Assembly: GCA_028583405.1 (NCBI GenBank)
Contig: CM053256.1
Coordinates: forward strand, 18,563,534 to 18,627,533
Direction: 5' to 3'
DNA from: Pogonophryne albipinna
Lineage: Eukaryota; Chordata; Actinopteri; Perciformes; Artedidraconidae
DNA length: 64,000 nt
In this document: positions 13,634-27,226 of the stretch, piece by piece
Layout: every line of letters starts with the position of its first letter
Position numbering within the stretch: the stretch's first letter is position 1
Position numbers and translations under genes: made by a program
The notes under the pieces: generated by a model
Seen by the model: the letters and a program-made list of their open reading frames with translations, nothing else
What the model was told of the DNA's origin: nothing
The model's database searches: none

Positions 13634-16075
13634 CTGTAGAGACAGAGAAAAAATTGAGGAAAAGGGCACTTCAGGTCAATGTATATTTTCACATTTCAAT
13701 GCCAAAATAATCACCAATTTAATAATTCCCCACTTGTCACATCATCTTCCTGAACTTCCTACGGCAAATCCGAAACCAATATCTTGATTCAACAGGAAGC
13801 AAATCTCATTAAGGAAGCAGGATGTGGATGATTAGTAGTGTTTATTATGATCATGGGACTGAGTGTTACTTTGGGTGCTTGTATCAATAACGCTGACAGG
13901 CTGTGCTGAATCTTAGCACAGATTTCTCCAGTTTTCATTTGTATCAAGCCATTTGCGGCTTTATTAAATATAAAGAGCTTTACAAAGAGTTGCTGGACAG
14001 ATGGCTTTGAGCGTGTGTCCTGTCAGTGGTGAGTGTATTTGAAGTTGCATCAGCTATCTTGACAGGTCTTTAAGTCTAAAAATGAATCTTAAAATTGAAC
14101 ATTTTAACTTATTCTCCAATGCAAACAGAATTGGACACATTTCTTAAAGTTTACAATACTGCATTAGGCACACTTGCTCAAAGGGTCAGTGTGAAGGATT
14201 GAGGGTTGCATTGCATTGCATTGCAGTTGCCAACTGTAACCAGCTAAAAAGCCCTCAGTTAACCCTTCCCCTTACAAGACTATGCTAATAACCCAGGAGT
14301 GCAAAACCATGGTAAGGGACCTTACCCTCGCTCAAATGCCATCACACTAATTTAGAAGCACTGACATTCAGGGGGATACTAGCATTACTGCAGTTTAACA
14401 AGAGTGATGCAAGACTTCAGTGACAATGAAAACATGAAAAAGAGCAAGTGTTTGGTTTGCAGTTCTGAAAAGTGTAAAGTAAAAACATAGTGGTGCAACA
14501 TAGCAGTATCCATGCAATAAACCTGCTCCCTACAAAGATGGGCTAAAGAGCTAACTCTAAGGTTACAAAAACCAAACCAAAAAGTTTCAGGTTCTGCATC
14601 ACTGAAAATACAAGTTAAAATAGGATATCCCATTTCTGCTAAGAGATCCCCTAAATACTACACACTGACCTGTTAAGCAGTTTCTGTCAAACATCTCGTT
14701 ATGGGTGAATAAACCAGGCTATCCAGTTTTTTTAAATCAAGGCCGTCTATCGCCCCAACTTACTCAAACGTTTCCTATCAGCCTCCACTGTCCAATTACT
14801 CAGTTCACTGCTGACTTAATAAGATGACCATTTCTGGCAGGGAGAAAGGGCAGAGCGGGATTAATGAGTGTTTGGATGAAGGGTTCAGAGTGCACTCCCA
14901 ACCGTGCCTGCATGCCCGCTGCCTTAGGCTAACTATTAGGTGAAGTTTAGAGGAAGTAAACAAGCCTGATGGTTCATATGACAGCAGCGTTCTCACTTTG
15001 TCTCATTCATGTTCAGAGAAAAACCTCCCCACTGGAACATCTAGTTCCCTACAGTGGGACCAGTGCTGTGCTGTGTGCAAGTTCAACAACCGCTGCAGTT
15101 TGAAATGATCAAAGACAGGGAGAGAAAGTGAAGCGAAGGGATAGACAGGTGAGATAGTGAGAGCATCTTCTTAGAGGTATACTGTATTTTGCGGATGTGT
15201 GTGCATGTGTGTGTGAGATTGCTAGTAAGCGTGTTTGAGCCTGTTTGTGTGTGAGTCGGTGTTTGTGATAATGACAGGTTGCCAACGCGCAGCAATGTGT
15301 AGCCTGAACCAGCTCTGATATTAATCCATTACCTGTACTTCCCTCAAATGGCGCACAATTTCACACAAAAATACACACAATCACACACTGGCAGCTTAGG
15401 GAGGCTGCGCTAACAGGATTCAACACACACATACAGCAGACATGGAGCAGTAAAAGGAGAGGCTGTCTATGGAGTAGTGTCATTTGCTGGCGAGTGCATT
15501 ACACTAATAGCCCAGCAAAAACATGACAAAGTACAGAGATGAAAAAAGGCTGCGCTGGGTAATACTTCATTTGAATGGCTGTGACAAATATGACTCTATA
15601 TTGCAAGTGACTCCTAAATAACTTACATTTGCAGTCTGGTATTTTCTCCAGACCATATCACAATACTCTGTTCACTGCGAAAATATTGTCTCTGGTTCTC
15701 TGAATTCTAATGGGAAAAATGAATAAATGTTTGCTTAGGTAACATGCTTAAAGTAACATTATGTAATTATTTTATCTTGAAATATTTTTTATGCTGACTG
15801 GTAATAGAGAGGATGGTGTCTCAGTCCCAATTTGTGCCACAAAGGCCTGTTCTTGCACTATAACTTTGGTGCACGTGTCACATAATCTACTGTACCAAGT
15901 AGAGTAAGTAAGATTTCAAGGCACCACTTTAATTAGATTTTGTTGAAACTTGATCATATCTAATAGAGATCATGTGTACTGGCTTTTTAACTGTGGTGTC
16001 CTCCAGCTCCCCTACCTCTACTCTTTGTAATATACATATTCTCTTGATGATGTAGCTTAAGTAATGCTAACCGCT
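13634..16075. other. RBMS3 intron 1, 3' part; no feature recognised
   Basis: Directly upstream of exon 2 in the transcript. It holds the pyrimidine tract and tandem CAGCAG acceptor at 13631-13640, with the rest single-copy A+T-rich DNA. A short GCATT repeat lies near 14207-14225. Confidence 0.65.
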
Positions 16076-16082
16076 AACTGTT

Positions 16083-18011
16083 CAACCCAGTCTCATGGCA
16101 TTTCGTGTTCACCAACACCGCGTCAGCTTAAGATAAGATACTTTATTGATCCCAAGTTGGAACATTTGCGTTACATCAGCATGTGTAACAGTTGTAAATA
16201 TGCAGTTGTGTTTATTTGTAAATCATTTAGTATAATCACACAAATTCTGTGTTTTATATTTAACAATTCTGTGTTCTTTATTTATTGATTGTTCAATACC
16301 TGACAAGGCCGGAGATGAAATATCTACATACATCTTATAAGAGTATAATACATTATGTATAATATCAGTTAAAATAAGTGCTTCAACATAGTTAACATTG
16401 CTGGAGGTATGCACACATATTGATAGATGTCTTGTAATGCACTATTGAGGAACCTGCGACCCAAGTTTTTCATTCAATGCATAACTACACCGTAGTTGTG
16501 TAGGCCTATATGATATGTCAATAAACCTTAGAAAATCTTGAAAGGGATGTGCAAAATAGTCATTATATACAGTCTTTAATTAACTATTAGTAGAGAATAA
16601 CGAGTAATGAATATACTTTATAGGGATCCTATTAATATCTAATAATAAAAATAATGAAATTCAATAACATGCTTTAACCACTAGGTGTCCCTTTATATCA
16701 GCTGTGCACCTTTATGATGTAAATACAGCCTATCTACCAATTGGATCAAATATAAAAGTCAGCCGAATTAGTGTTGATACTGCAAGGAGACGTATTGTGT
16801 GAAAAGAAATGTAAGATGTTGTTTAATGGCTGATATATTTATGATCCACGTCACGTTTTCAGTTCCTCGTGTTTGTCTAGAAGTCTTCTCATCAGGGCTC
16901 TATAAATAAAGAACTACGGCAGATATGTAATATTTAATGCAGCCGAACCGTGTATTACAATGCCGTTATGTGATGACTTTCAAAAAGAAAAGCAAGCACA
17001 CTCGGAATAAAGTATTTTTTTTTTTTTTAAACGTTTCGGTCTGTTTCCGGTATTTGTTAATGACGATGTGCTGTGAGATGTGAGACTGGAATTGCACAGG
17101 GGAAAATAACGTAGGCTATCTTTAGATGCGGATTTTGTTAAACTAATATGTTTGCGCTGTGGACCAACACTATACATTGACGGGGAAGGGGGTAGCAATA
17201 AAGATAACACCATTAAACAGTTACACAACATAACAGAAATAATATCGATAGCAGCGTCCCTAGCAACCACCTTGGTAACAATGAAAACGTGCTATGGACG
17301 CAATTTCCTGAAGTAATCTTCGTAATAACTAACAAACTAAAGATCATGTACATCTACTGCACACATAATCTGATATAACAACTCATATGTCTCGCATCAA
17401 ATGACATCAAAACGCATTTTAATGGCCAAACTAACTTTAAAATAGGCATTTTCCACCGAGAATAAAACGAAGTTCGGCCATGTTTTTTTTTTCTGCAGGG
17501 AGAAATTTGAAGATCACGTGACATAGACGCCAGCCATTAGAATGAATGGTGAAAAAAAACGGGGTTTGTCAAACAGAGCACATGGTGTAGTCCAAACGAT
17601 AGCTGGGGATTCTGGGTAGTGTAGTGTCTTCTGCCATCCTTTACTCCGAAAAAATATTTGTTTCTCCGAATCGAAGGGGAAAAATACAAAAGCATTGCAC
17701 ACAATTTAAACCAATCAATGTTGTGTAATTAACAAGGATAATCTGGTGTTTTTTAGTCGATGAGTAGTGCAGATATCACTGTAAAATCAATCGACAGTAA
17801 GGGGAATACTTACTTCCGGGTGTACAATTCTCCGTTATCCAATGAGAATGGACGCTCACATTGCCTTTAAGGGCAGCCGACACAAACGAATGCCGTGCTT
17901 CCATGAGCGTCATTACCAGTAGAAATACATTGCTTTTAAAATCGTGCTGTGCAACACGAAAAAAAGGGGAAAATCGTGTTGGTGAACACGAAATGCCATG
18001 AGACTGGGTTG
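16083..18011. mobile_element. DNA-transposon-like element with 36-bp perfect inverted ends
   Basis: The left end starts CAACCCAGTCTCATGGCATT, and the right end is its exact inverted copy for 36 bp (through CACCAACAC). A 7-bp direct repeat, AACTGTT, flanks it (16076-16082 and 18012-18018). It is about 1.93 kb. No substantial transposase frame was found, and the longest open frames inside are short and unrecognised, so it looks nonautonomous. Near the left end (16131-16161) lies a reversed LINE-tail motif (TACTTTATTGATCCC). The superfamily cannot be set from the ends alone. Confidence 0.8.
16131..16161 (-). repeat. Reversed 3'-tail fragment of an L2-type LINE
   Basis: The plus strand reads AAGATACTTTATTGATCCC, the reverse complement of the GGGATCAATAAAGTATCTT tail common to fish L2-type LINEs (recalled). 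How much body is attached to the right is unclear. Confidence 0.5.
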
Positions 18012-18018
18012 AACTGTT

Positions 18019-20227
18019 GCTAACTAAAGCTTCCGTCAATTTGTTGACTCACTAGTCTTTGATCATTAATTAGTAACATAATCAAAACAAATTAATATGT
18101 AACATTACGTTGGATGGATGGATGGATAGATATATGGGTAGATAGGTAGATACAAAAGATGAACTTTGATATCCTTAGGCAGTTTTTTTCTTATGGACAG
18201 CTTTTTTGCTTGTCAGGGAACAGAAACACTGAGCAGAGGATCAAACTCAAAATGCCTCCAGAGGAGCTGCTGAGGGGCCAGCAGTGGGCGGTTTGTACTG
18301 AGAGGTGCGCGAATGTGTTTTCATGTGGGGCCTGTGATCATGATAATGAAAACCTCCCTGCTTCAAAGCCTGAACTGTGTCGAGGGCTGTTCCATATGAA
18401 CCTTTTAACAATGGGTTTGTTTACACAACCACCTCTGAAAGATAACATCCAAACATGTCTGATGGGAAGAGACAGATACAAATGAAAGACCCCAGGCTGA
18501 AATCTGACAGAGAAAAAGACCCTGAATAAAGCTTAAACATGCCTTATATAAGACACATTGCACATATGCCGGCACAGCATATGCGCACCCAAACATAACC
18601 AATCTGGCAAGATTTATTCACGCACACTCACTGTCAGCATTATCTATACACATTAATTTCATTCCACCATGATTTGCAGCAGAAAAAAATCCTTTCTTTA
18701 CCCACAAAAACAGACTCAGATGTCCAGGTATGCGCAACTGTTTAAACCTCTCTCCTTCCTCTCACTTGCTGACACAACACACACACACACACACACCTGA
18801 TCAAAGGCCTTGCCCAGGGAACCTCTTTCAGCCAATTTGTGCAGCTGTCAGGGTCGGGCCGATAGTGAGCTGTGTATGTAATGTGTCAGAGACTGTGATA
18901 GGGAAATCCTTTGAAACATTGAAATCTCTCTTTCTCTGGCAACAGCTCTTTTTCTTCTATTCTCCCTCTCTCCCTCTCTGTCAAATTCGACACCACCAAC
19001 GCTCAATCTCTTGCTCTTTTCACCTCTATCTTCCCACTTCCCACATTCTCGCTCTATATTTCTTCCCCACTCCCTCCCTATTCTCTCCCAATTTGTGTCT
19101 TTTAAGGATTACTCTGCAGTTGGAGTGTGTGGACTGAAGGCTGCCTCTCAGCTGGTATTGTTGACACATTTAGTACAGTGGAGAAGCTCTCGCAGTGGGA
19201 AAACGGCTCAGAGGCATCGACACAAACTGTCACACAAAGCAAACACAGTCGCCAGGTTTTTCGTAGATTTCATGCACGGCTGAGCTGTGAACGGCACAAA
19301 ACATTGCTGTTGTGTCATATATGTGGATGCTGCTGAATACCTAATGAGCATATGTTTATCCGCACAGTGACATGCAAAGAGGGCTAGAACACAGGAAATC
19401 AGTGTTGGTTACTGATTCACAAGACACTGTAAAAAAACACAACAGCCTAATCTTTTAATATGTGATGCATACTGTACATGCACTAAGAAACAATGTAGAT
19501 GTGTCAGTCGATTGCAGAAGCCAAACACTTACATACACAAGATGTATATAGTTGTTTTGTCTTTCATTTATATGAAAATTCAATATAACAACTGATCCTT
19601 CAAAAAACTGCTTTCTGATATCTCATTTTGTATCTATATGTTGCTATACGTGCATGGAGTTCTTCTTGCTTGGCAAGTCGGTAGACTAGCGTAGCTTGCA
19701 AGCTAATCGCTATCATGTTAGCCAGCCAGGAACATGCTAGCACCGGTCAGTCCTAATAGCTTTCTTAACCTCTTTCAGTTGTGTCTATACTGGGTCCTTT
19801 ACTCACCCGGCATTTCGTTCTCAGGATTTACATAATTGTATTCAATGAAGTGTTAATAAAGGGGGGAAGCTCTTCGACTGTCAGATAACAAGCTTGTTGG
19901 CTGAGTAACTAACAGGTCAATTACATACAGTTATTTATTCAACCATATTTGTTCCATTGTTCCCGTCTCATAACATTGCCCTTTTGTGGTGCAAATTATA
20001 CTCCAAAAGAGAAGGGTTGAATTAAAGATGACATGGCTCTTAAGCTGCAATATTTTATTCCAGTTTGGACTCTTTTGGCTCTCCATTTCCTCAATATTGC
20101 AAACAATATGTGAATTCACTTTGCACACAGGCCTTTTTTTAAATGAAACTTTGCTAGATTGCTGATGCAACATACCTTACACTACCATCCACCGCCCATT
20201 TGTTTTTTAGACCATTCTGTGAACTCT
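18019..20227. other. Intron 1 sequence, mostly unique
   Basis: Holds a short degenerate GGAT/GATA repeat at about 18112-18152 and a pyrimidine-rich run at about 18950-19090. No exons or transposon boundaries recognised. Confidence 0.6.
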
Positions 20228-20865
20228 TACGTCCACACAGCAGCTTTAAACAAATCTTCCATCGCTTCCAACGCTTCTCTGCCCATTGACTTTGAATGGG
20301 GATGACGTCACTTTGCCTCACTTTTCGCCGAACTGCATTGTGGGGGAGCGAAGCGAAGATTTCCAGGATTTCCAGGATTTTCAGGATTCAAAAGTTGAGC
20401 AATGTTCAACTTTTGAAGCTGAGCTGGAAGCGTCAGCCAATCAAATCCCGTTTATGCAAATCTGACAGTAGAAGCGCAAGCCAATCAAACCGCGTGTAAG
20501 CAGGGAGAACCAGACCGCAGTTCATTTCCTCATATTCCAAACGAGAAATTACGGTAGCAAATCACCCGGTTCTTTACGACCAGAACTATTAACGGGATAC
20601 AAACCGGAGGAACCAGGCATGGAGGGAGGTGGCAGAGACAGTGGGTGAAACTGGTAGGTTTTCACCTGTTTGGGGAATTTATATATAAATATATAGATAT
20701 ATATTGCTCGCATAAAATCCCCAGGAGTCTTTTGCTTTGTATGTCGGGGGCGGGAGATTCATGTGATTGGTTGTTGGTCGCGTTGCTCACGAAAAATCCC
20801 CAAGCTTTCAGACACGCCCAGCTCCAAGATTTTCAAGATTTGTTCAAAGCTGCTGTGTGGACGTA
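20228..20865. mobile_element. 0.64 kb DNA transposon with CGTCCACACAGCAGCTTT inverted ends
   Basis: The left edge TACGTCCACACAGCAGCTTT is followed by AAACAAATCTT. It is matched in inverted orientation at the right edge (AAGATTTGTTCAAAGC through GTGTGGACGTA), with one mismatch in about 31 bp. The interior has a 12-bp palindromic arm pair near 20389-20415 and CCAAT motifs. A TA or TTA/GTA target is possible but ambiguous. No transposase frame, so nonautonomous. Confidence 0.78.
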
Positions 20866-23800
20866 CCGTTACTGCCCTTCTTCTCTAGCCATCCAGTACA
20901 TCATTTAGGTTAAGGTCAGAACACATAAACATGCTAGACAGACCTCACATGCACTCACACTTGTCTATAGCCCTCTCGTCCATAAAAAGTTCTCTACTTT
21001 CCAAACAATGAGTTGCTCCTGGAAAGCCCTGAAAATGGATTTAAACCAACCCCCCACACACTCATTTAACCACAGCTCAGTTTTCCTCCAGAGTTCCAGT
21101 AAAGTACATTGACCTTTGTCAGGGACCAAGCAGTAAGACAACAGGACACAGGAGTGGTTTAAATAAACTAGGGTTTTTATTTACCCAAAAATCCACAAAA
21201 CATCATATAATAACAAGGCCTATAAAAGAGGTCAACAGAAAATACCTCAAAGAAACATAACCGGTGTTAACTCAACAAAACTGACCTGCTACAATGAAAA
21301 CCCAAGGAACCTATATAGTGGCTTGGCCAAACCACGTTGAACCCAAGGGATAATTAATAGTCACATCATACACAAAGGACACTGACAAAACCCAAATCCC
21401 CCCTTTGACATGGAAGCAGGTGGTTTGTCCCAATCTGTCCCAATTGGCTCCTTGCAGTATTTATGAGTCCTCAGCGCTCGGCCACACCCTTTGCTGAACC
21501 AGGAAGTAACCTCCCCCAATGGACATGGTAACATTTAGAGCAAATGTGTGGTGTTAATTGGCATGTTTTATTGTAGCTGCACTGGAGCAAAACTACTGAA
21601 GATGAGGATGCAGTGTAGTTGGTTTACCCGGTGTGGCTGTGGCCATCACAACCTTGCTAAGGTCAGGTTTCCCCTGCTATTTTCAGCAGAACCGATTTTC
21701 GTGGTTGCATACTGATGCACTCTGTAAGTCAGTGCGTAGCTGTTGTATCTGTGCACATTTATCTTTGTTTGACTAAAACAGAGATAAGAGACAGACAGAA
21801 GGACACACGCCAAGTGTAAGACATGGCTCAAGAGATTACAGCAATAGCCAACAATTTGTCCAATAGACTGCTGCTATAACTCTTTTATACAATTAATAAG
21901 GCTCATATGGGCATTTGTGAATGTAATATGATGGATATTCTCACTCATGTGGGTGTGTATGAAGAGACATTCACAAGGATCAAACTTAGCTGTCTTCAGC
22001 GTGATTCCATAATAGATGAAAGCATAGGAAAACTCACTAGTAACGGTAGAAAGGAAAAGAGAGTAGGGGAAAATAAGTCGCTCAGTCCCAGAGAGGGGTG
22101 AACTTTGGGTGAAAGGTATGGGAAGGGGTAGAGTAATGTGAGAGGACACCACAGAAAATTGTAGAGATATGGAGAAGGAGGAATGGCTGATCCCGACAAA
22201 AATGAGTGAGAAAGGATAAGAGTGGGGAAGGGGGAAAGAGGACGGGACAATAGAGAAAGGAAAGAGTGGGACATAGGCGAGGGGTTTGTTCCGGCCTCTT
22301 CTGATGCTTCCTGAAACACAGAGAAAAGAATGCGGGCTATTTTTGGGTCCAGCGCTGAGATTCTCCCTTACTCTCTGTGCCTCTAAACACAGCAGCGGAA
22401 GGGTTTAAGGAAGAGCTTGGAATGGAAACATGGCTTTCAATATAGCATCTCCATTTAGAGATTACAAGCAGCTAAATTAAGCCTTGGCTACAGCTTCTGT
22501 CGGAAACCTTGAAAAGACAACAAATCATCTATTTAGGAATTTACCAAAACAAGCAAAGTGTCTCGTCCAGGTCTTGTTATACTCAAAGGTGAGGCCTCAG
22601 GGATACCATACCGAAAAGCTATAGTTAAAGTTATTAATATAAAGGAAGGAAACATGGCATATGTTTGTCAGGGAAAGTAGAGGAAGCTGCAGTAAGGAAG
22701 CGGCAATGTTGTGTGCAGGTATAAATAGCCTTGTTGGATACAAGCCTTATGATATCCAATACAGGATGAGGTTTCCAAGTGTTGAGTTGAGGAATGTGTA
22801 GGCTGGAGGTATAGCCTGTGATTAAGTATGGGGAGTAAATGAAATGTGTGGGCAAATCACACCTGAGAGGGCTATTTATTAAATCATTTCAAAGTCCAGT
22901 TCCAGGTAAAGCTTGCAATCCCAGAAAACAGATTTGCACTTAGTTTACCCTACATAAGGTACACGGATATTAAAATATTAAAGCGGCTACAAGTGAAGGA
23001 AATCATACGGTGTGTGCATGTTTCTTTAAATACATGTAAGACCTTAACAGACCTCTTATTATGCCAATTAGGATAACGAACCTGAACAAACCTGCAAATG
23101 AAATACACATCAAATAGGAGCCCTTGTAAAACATACCACACCAACCACTTTATTTTACAAGTGTAACACTAGATTAACCATACCCCTCGGCTAATACAGC
23201 CATAATTATACCAATTTAAGGCTGTTTCGTTTTTTTCATGACCTGCAGAAATTCTGCAGATTTTAAACGCAGACATACCTGGATATCATTTTTTACCAGT
23301 CTGCAAATTGCATCAGCCTCAACTAAAGAGACCATTGTAAGGTCAATCTATATGAAAATAAATATCACTTTAATTTGAAATTCAGAAAGTTGACCAATCA
23401 CAATATACTCAATTTCTTTTTTTCATAAGAAGGATTTTATACATTTGAACGGGTAAAAAAAAGGATATTTAATTGTATGTAAAGCAGTATCTGTAACTGT
23501 ATTTAACAGATACTCACTGGAACTAAAGACAATACTGCTGGTAAAATCGTTCATCGTTCTCATCAACATGTTTCACTTCTCTCACATCATAAAAACCCGA
23601 TCTGTCAGTGCTGAGTTCTTCTGGAAATCTTTGTTCCTGCATTTTGAAACTAGCAGTGCAATAAAGGCACTTACACTGATCGCTCATTGTGCTGTTGTAT
23701 GCTTCCTGTCTGCTCATCTAGCCCCCCTGTTGATGTACATCCACTTTCTGTCTAGTCTTATTATTAATCTCTCACCTCTCCCCTACCTTCCTCTCTCGTC

Positions 23801-26736
23801 ACTCTCCCAGTCCCCTTCCCAAATGCCTCCCCCCTCCGATTCTCTCCGTCTCCTCAGAAGATCAGGTCGTCAAGGTTGCTTCCCAGTGGAACACTGTGTT
23901 CCAGTCCTCTACCTCTCATGTTAACATCAGCAACAAAAGCATCAACAACACTTGGGATGTCATAAACACGTTGCACAAACATCCCAGGGGGACATATCGT
24001 TTGGGCTTGATGCTTACTGACCGGGTGGGAGATAAGGAGATGATGGAGAGGCTGTGGTGAACTCTCAGCAAATTCCTGTGGCTGTGTTTTTCAGAAGGTC
24101 AGAGAGTGGGGGGTGCAGGCTGTGTGAGTTCACAGGCGAGCGGTTTAACTTGAGATTGATTTGAATACGTGTTCGCCTGCACGGCTATTGTTCTTGGGGT
24201 CAAGGGCATTTGTGTGTGTGGGTTTGTGGGAAAAAGACAAAACCCACTACCACGTGTTTGTGCAACAACTTTGTCCCCATTTGGGTATATTTTCTTCTGT
24301 GTTTTTATTTGTTTTCAGAATGTAATTCTAAAGCTTGAATTGCATCAAGTAATTCGTACAATTTATCTTCAGATCCTGAACAGGGTGAGAGTTTGAAAAA
24401 TGCAGCTTTGGACAGAAAAAAAAGGCAGACATACTGAGAAATGCCCTAGCTAAGGAATGAAGTAGAAGCATTCTGGGTATGTTCAAGATTGACCTGGCCA
24501 CGATTGCTTCCAAAACAATGTAAATTAGGAAGCAAAACAAACGCCTTTCTCCATGCATAACAGCACATTCCCCAAACATACAACAACCTGGTTAGTTCCA
24601 GATTTTTCAGATTAACTGTTCTTGATATCCAAGAAAGGATTTTACTTATTTTTCCTCAAAAGTCTGCCAGTGCACAAATCTCATATTTAACATAATGTAC
24701 TCTACACATGCAGGCTAAGATTTAAGTACTTGCTAAGCTATTTTCTTGCAGTCAGAAACAATCAAAGTAACTAACAAATCTATTCGCTAAAGCTGCTGAC
24801 CTTGCACTCTTTCGAAAAGAAAAATAAACACCATTCCTGAGTGATGTCCAAGAAAATCATTCCACAGCATAATGCTTCAAAACTCCTTGATACAAAATCC
24901 TATGCTACATTCTTCCTTTTTAATTGCATGACCTCTAGCATGCAAGTAAAAAAAGAGGAGAGGGGGGGATTGCATATTGAAGAGAAGCTTTGCACAAAGC
25001 TCTTTTATTATGCATATTTATGCAAATGACACGAAAAGTATTTCTCGCTCCTCCTCTCATTGCCTCCTGGTCAGCGTTTCAACCCTGCAGTATACATTAA
25101 GTTCGGCATCAGAAGGGGTTCTTAATAGGTTTTATACAGAAGGACAAAGTATGGAGGTTTCATTGTTCTTTAGCTATCCCCTTAACGTTTAAACTATAGC
25201 AATGCTAAATATTTAGTTTTAACGGCAACAGCTCCAGTTCATATCACTGTTAATGAACTCTAGATGTCTCCTTATACTGTATAGTGAAATGTACAATATA
25301 TTCCTACCTGACGCTTACAGCGCTTCTAGCCTCTATATATTATCGTCTCCTCTTTGCATATTCATAATATCTTCCTGCCCTCTCACGTCCCTTGCCTCTT
25401 CTAATTTTGCTTTTCTCCTCCTTGTACATAACTTCACCTCCCCGTGTTTTGTCTTCAGTTTTCTCCTCCTCTCCATTCCTTTGCTGCCGCCAGCCCCTGC
25501 CCTTTCTTCTTCTCCTGTTCCATCATCTCCTTTTCTCTCGTCTCATCATCTCCTCCTGGCCCCCCTTTCCTCCAACACTGTGCAGGAGATTAAAATATGA
25601 GGAAACAATCAAGCTCTTGCTCATTAGCATATGAACGGGGGCCGACGGGCAACTGCAGGAACGAAAACAGAGCCCTGGAAATCCACCGCAGTGCTTTTTT
25701 TAATCCCAGGAATGACTTTTTAGCGTATTTTGTTGAATGAGACAGAACAATCGTCCGCCGGTCCTTTCAGGCAGTCAAATTACCATCAGAATAAGAGGCC
25801 ATAAGAATAAGACAGAATGCTTAGCGTCAGGTCAAAGAATGGAGACTATAGAATAAGTGTGCAGACAGAATAATGTTTCTCCGCTGCAACAATGAGAAGC
25901 TGAAAAGATAGTATATGCTGTGTGTGTGTGTAGGTGGGTGTGTACAATTGTGCGTTGGGTTCTTTTTCTCACTAACAATGAGAAAGTGAAAGATAGCTAT
26001 TGGCAGGTGTGTGTGTGTGTGCTTGTATGTTGAGGGGTGTCTACCCTCATTAGCGAATCAATTAAAATGTTTCTATAAGCCAAGCAGCATCAGAGGTTGT
26101 GACATACAGTATATTATGTGAGCTGCATACACAGCAACATAAATGAGAATCACATTACTGGAAGAGACAGCTACGAAATAATATCAGGTTTTGGGAATTC
26201 ATTCTGCATTGTAAAATTCTGTTTCAGACGTTTTGACAAGGCACAGATGGGTCACTGACAATGGATATTACCTAACACTGGTTAATATTGGGGCCCTAAA
26301 CATATTGTGTACGAAGATACAAACCTGTAAATCACATTTAAAAAAGGCAGAAGACTACCATAAAGGCCACAACATTTTGTTTGTTTAAATGATCTTAATA
26401 TCATTTAGCAGACTAGCTATTTTCTTTCCAATCAAAAATGCTGAATCAAGATTAAAAAAAGAGTCTACAGCCATGCTAGCAGCTCTGATGCTGTACTTTG
26501 AGCTAAAGGCCAACACCAGCAATCTTGCATGCAATTAATGGAGCAGATATAACGTTTCAATGTTCACCATCACATTTTGGCATGTTAGCATGTTCTTTTT
26601 TATTATTAACAACAAACATTAATAAGTAAGGTAGCTTACTGTACAAATACAATAAAAAAATAAAAAAATCTGACTAGTCCTCCAGCAAAAAATGTGCTCG
26701 CAAAGGCTACAAAAGCTATACTCAGTTATCTATTAT
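20866..26736. other. Intron 1 sequence, mostly unique
   Basis: No exon or complete transposon recognised. About 21115-21540 resembles a dispersed fish repeat (AAACTAGGGTTTTTATTTACC) but has no clear ends. About 22020-22290 is purine-rich, and about 23755-23850 and 25370-25580 are pyrimidine-rich. About 25570-25800 looks like balanced, repeat-free DNA of the sort seen in conserved noncoding elements. Confidence 0.55.
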
Positions 26737-26962
26737 CTATTTTTTGCACTGCTAACTACTAAATACTGCTAATAATTGCATTGATTGTGTGACCATCTAT
26801 GTGTCTATGTTTCATGTTGTCTGTCGATGTTAATTGCTCTTTTTGCTACACTTTTAGTGTACAGTTTTGCTGTTGTGCTGCTGTGTTTATTGTGTTTTGT
26901 TACTCTGGCACAACAATTTCCTTCGGGATAAATAAAGTCAAGTCTTATCTAATCTTATCTTA
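26737..26962 (+). mobile_element. 3'-end fragment of an L2-type LINE or related SINE
   Basis: The sequence ends CCTTCGGGATAAATAAAGT followed by degenerate ATCT repeats, the characteristic fish L2-type 3' tail (recalled). The upstream body (GCACTGCTAACTACTAAAT) is noncoding. It is adjacent to, but separate from, the L1 insertion at 27005. The 5' boundary is approximate. Confidence 0.6.
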
Positions 26963-27226
26963 CTAAACTACTAGCAATCAAGGAAATTGTACTGCATATT
27001 AGCTTTTTGTTTTGTTTGAAATTCTCTTTTTATTCAGCTTTTCACATGTTTACAGTCATAGATAATACAATAGTCTCTGTAAGCCTTCTGTAGTTAACAG
27101 TGAAATCAGAAATCAAACTTACATATTTGTGGATAGTACAGAGGCAGGCCTCACTGACCTTCAAACATGCTATAACACATAGAAAGAACATAAACACGAA
27201 CAGGGTTATGGGGGTGTACCTGTAAC

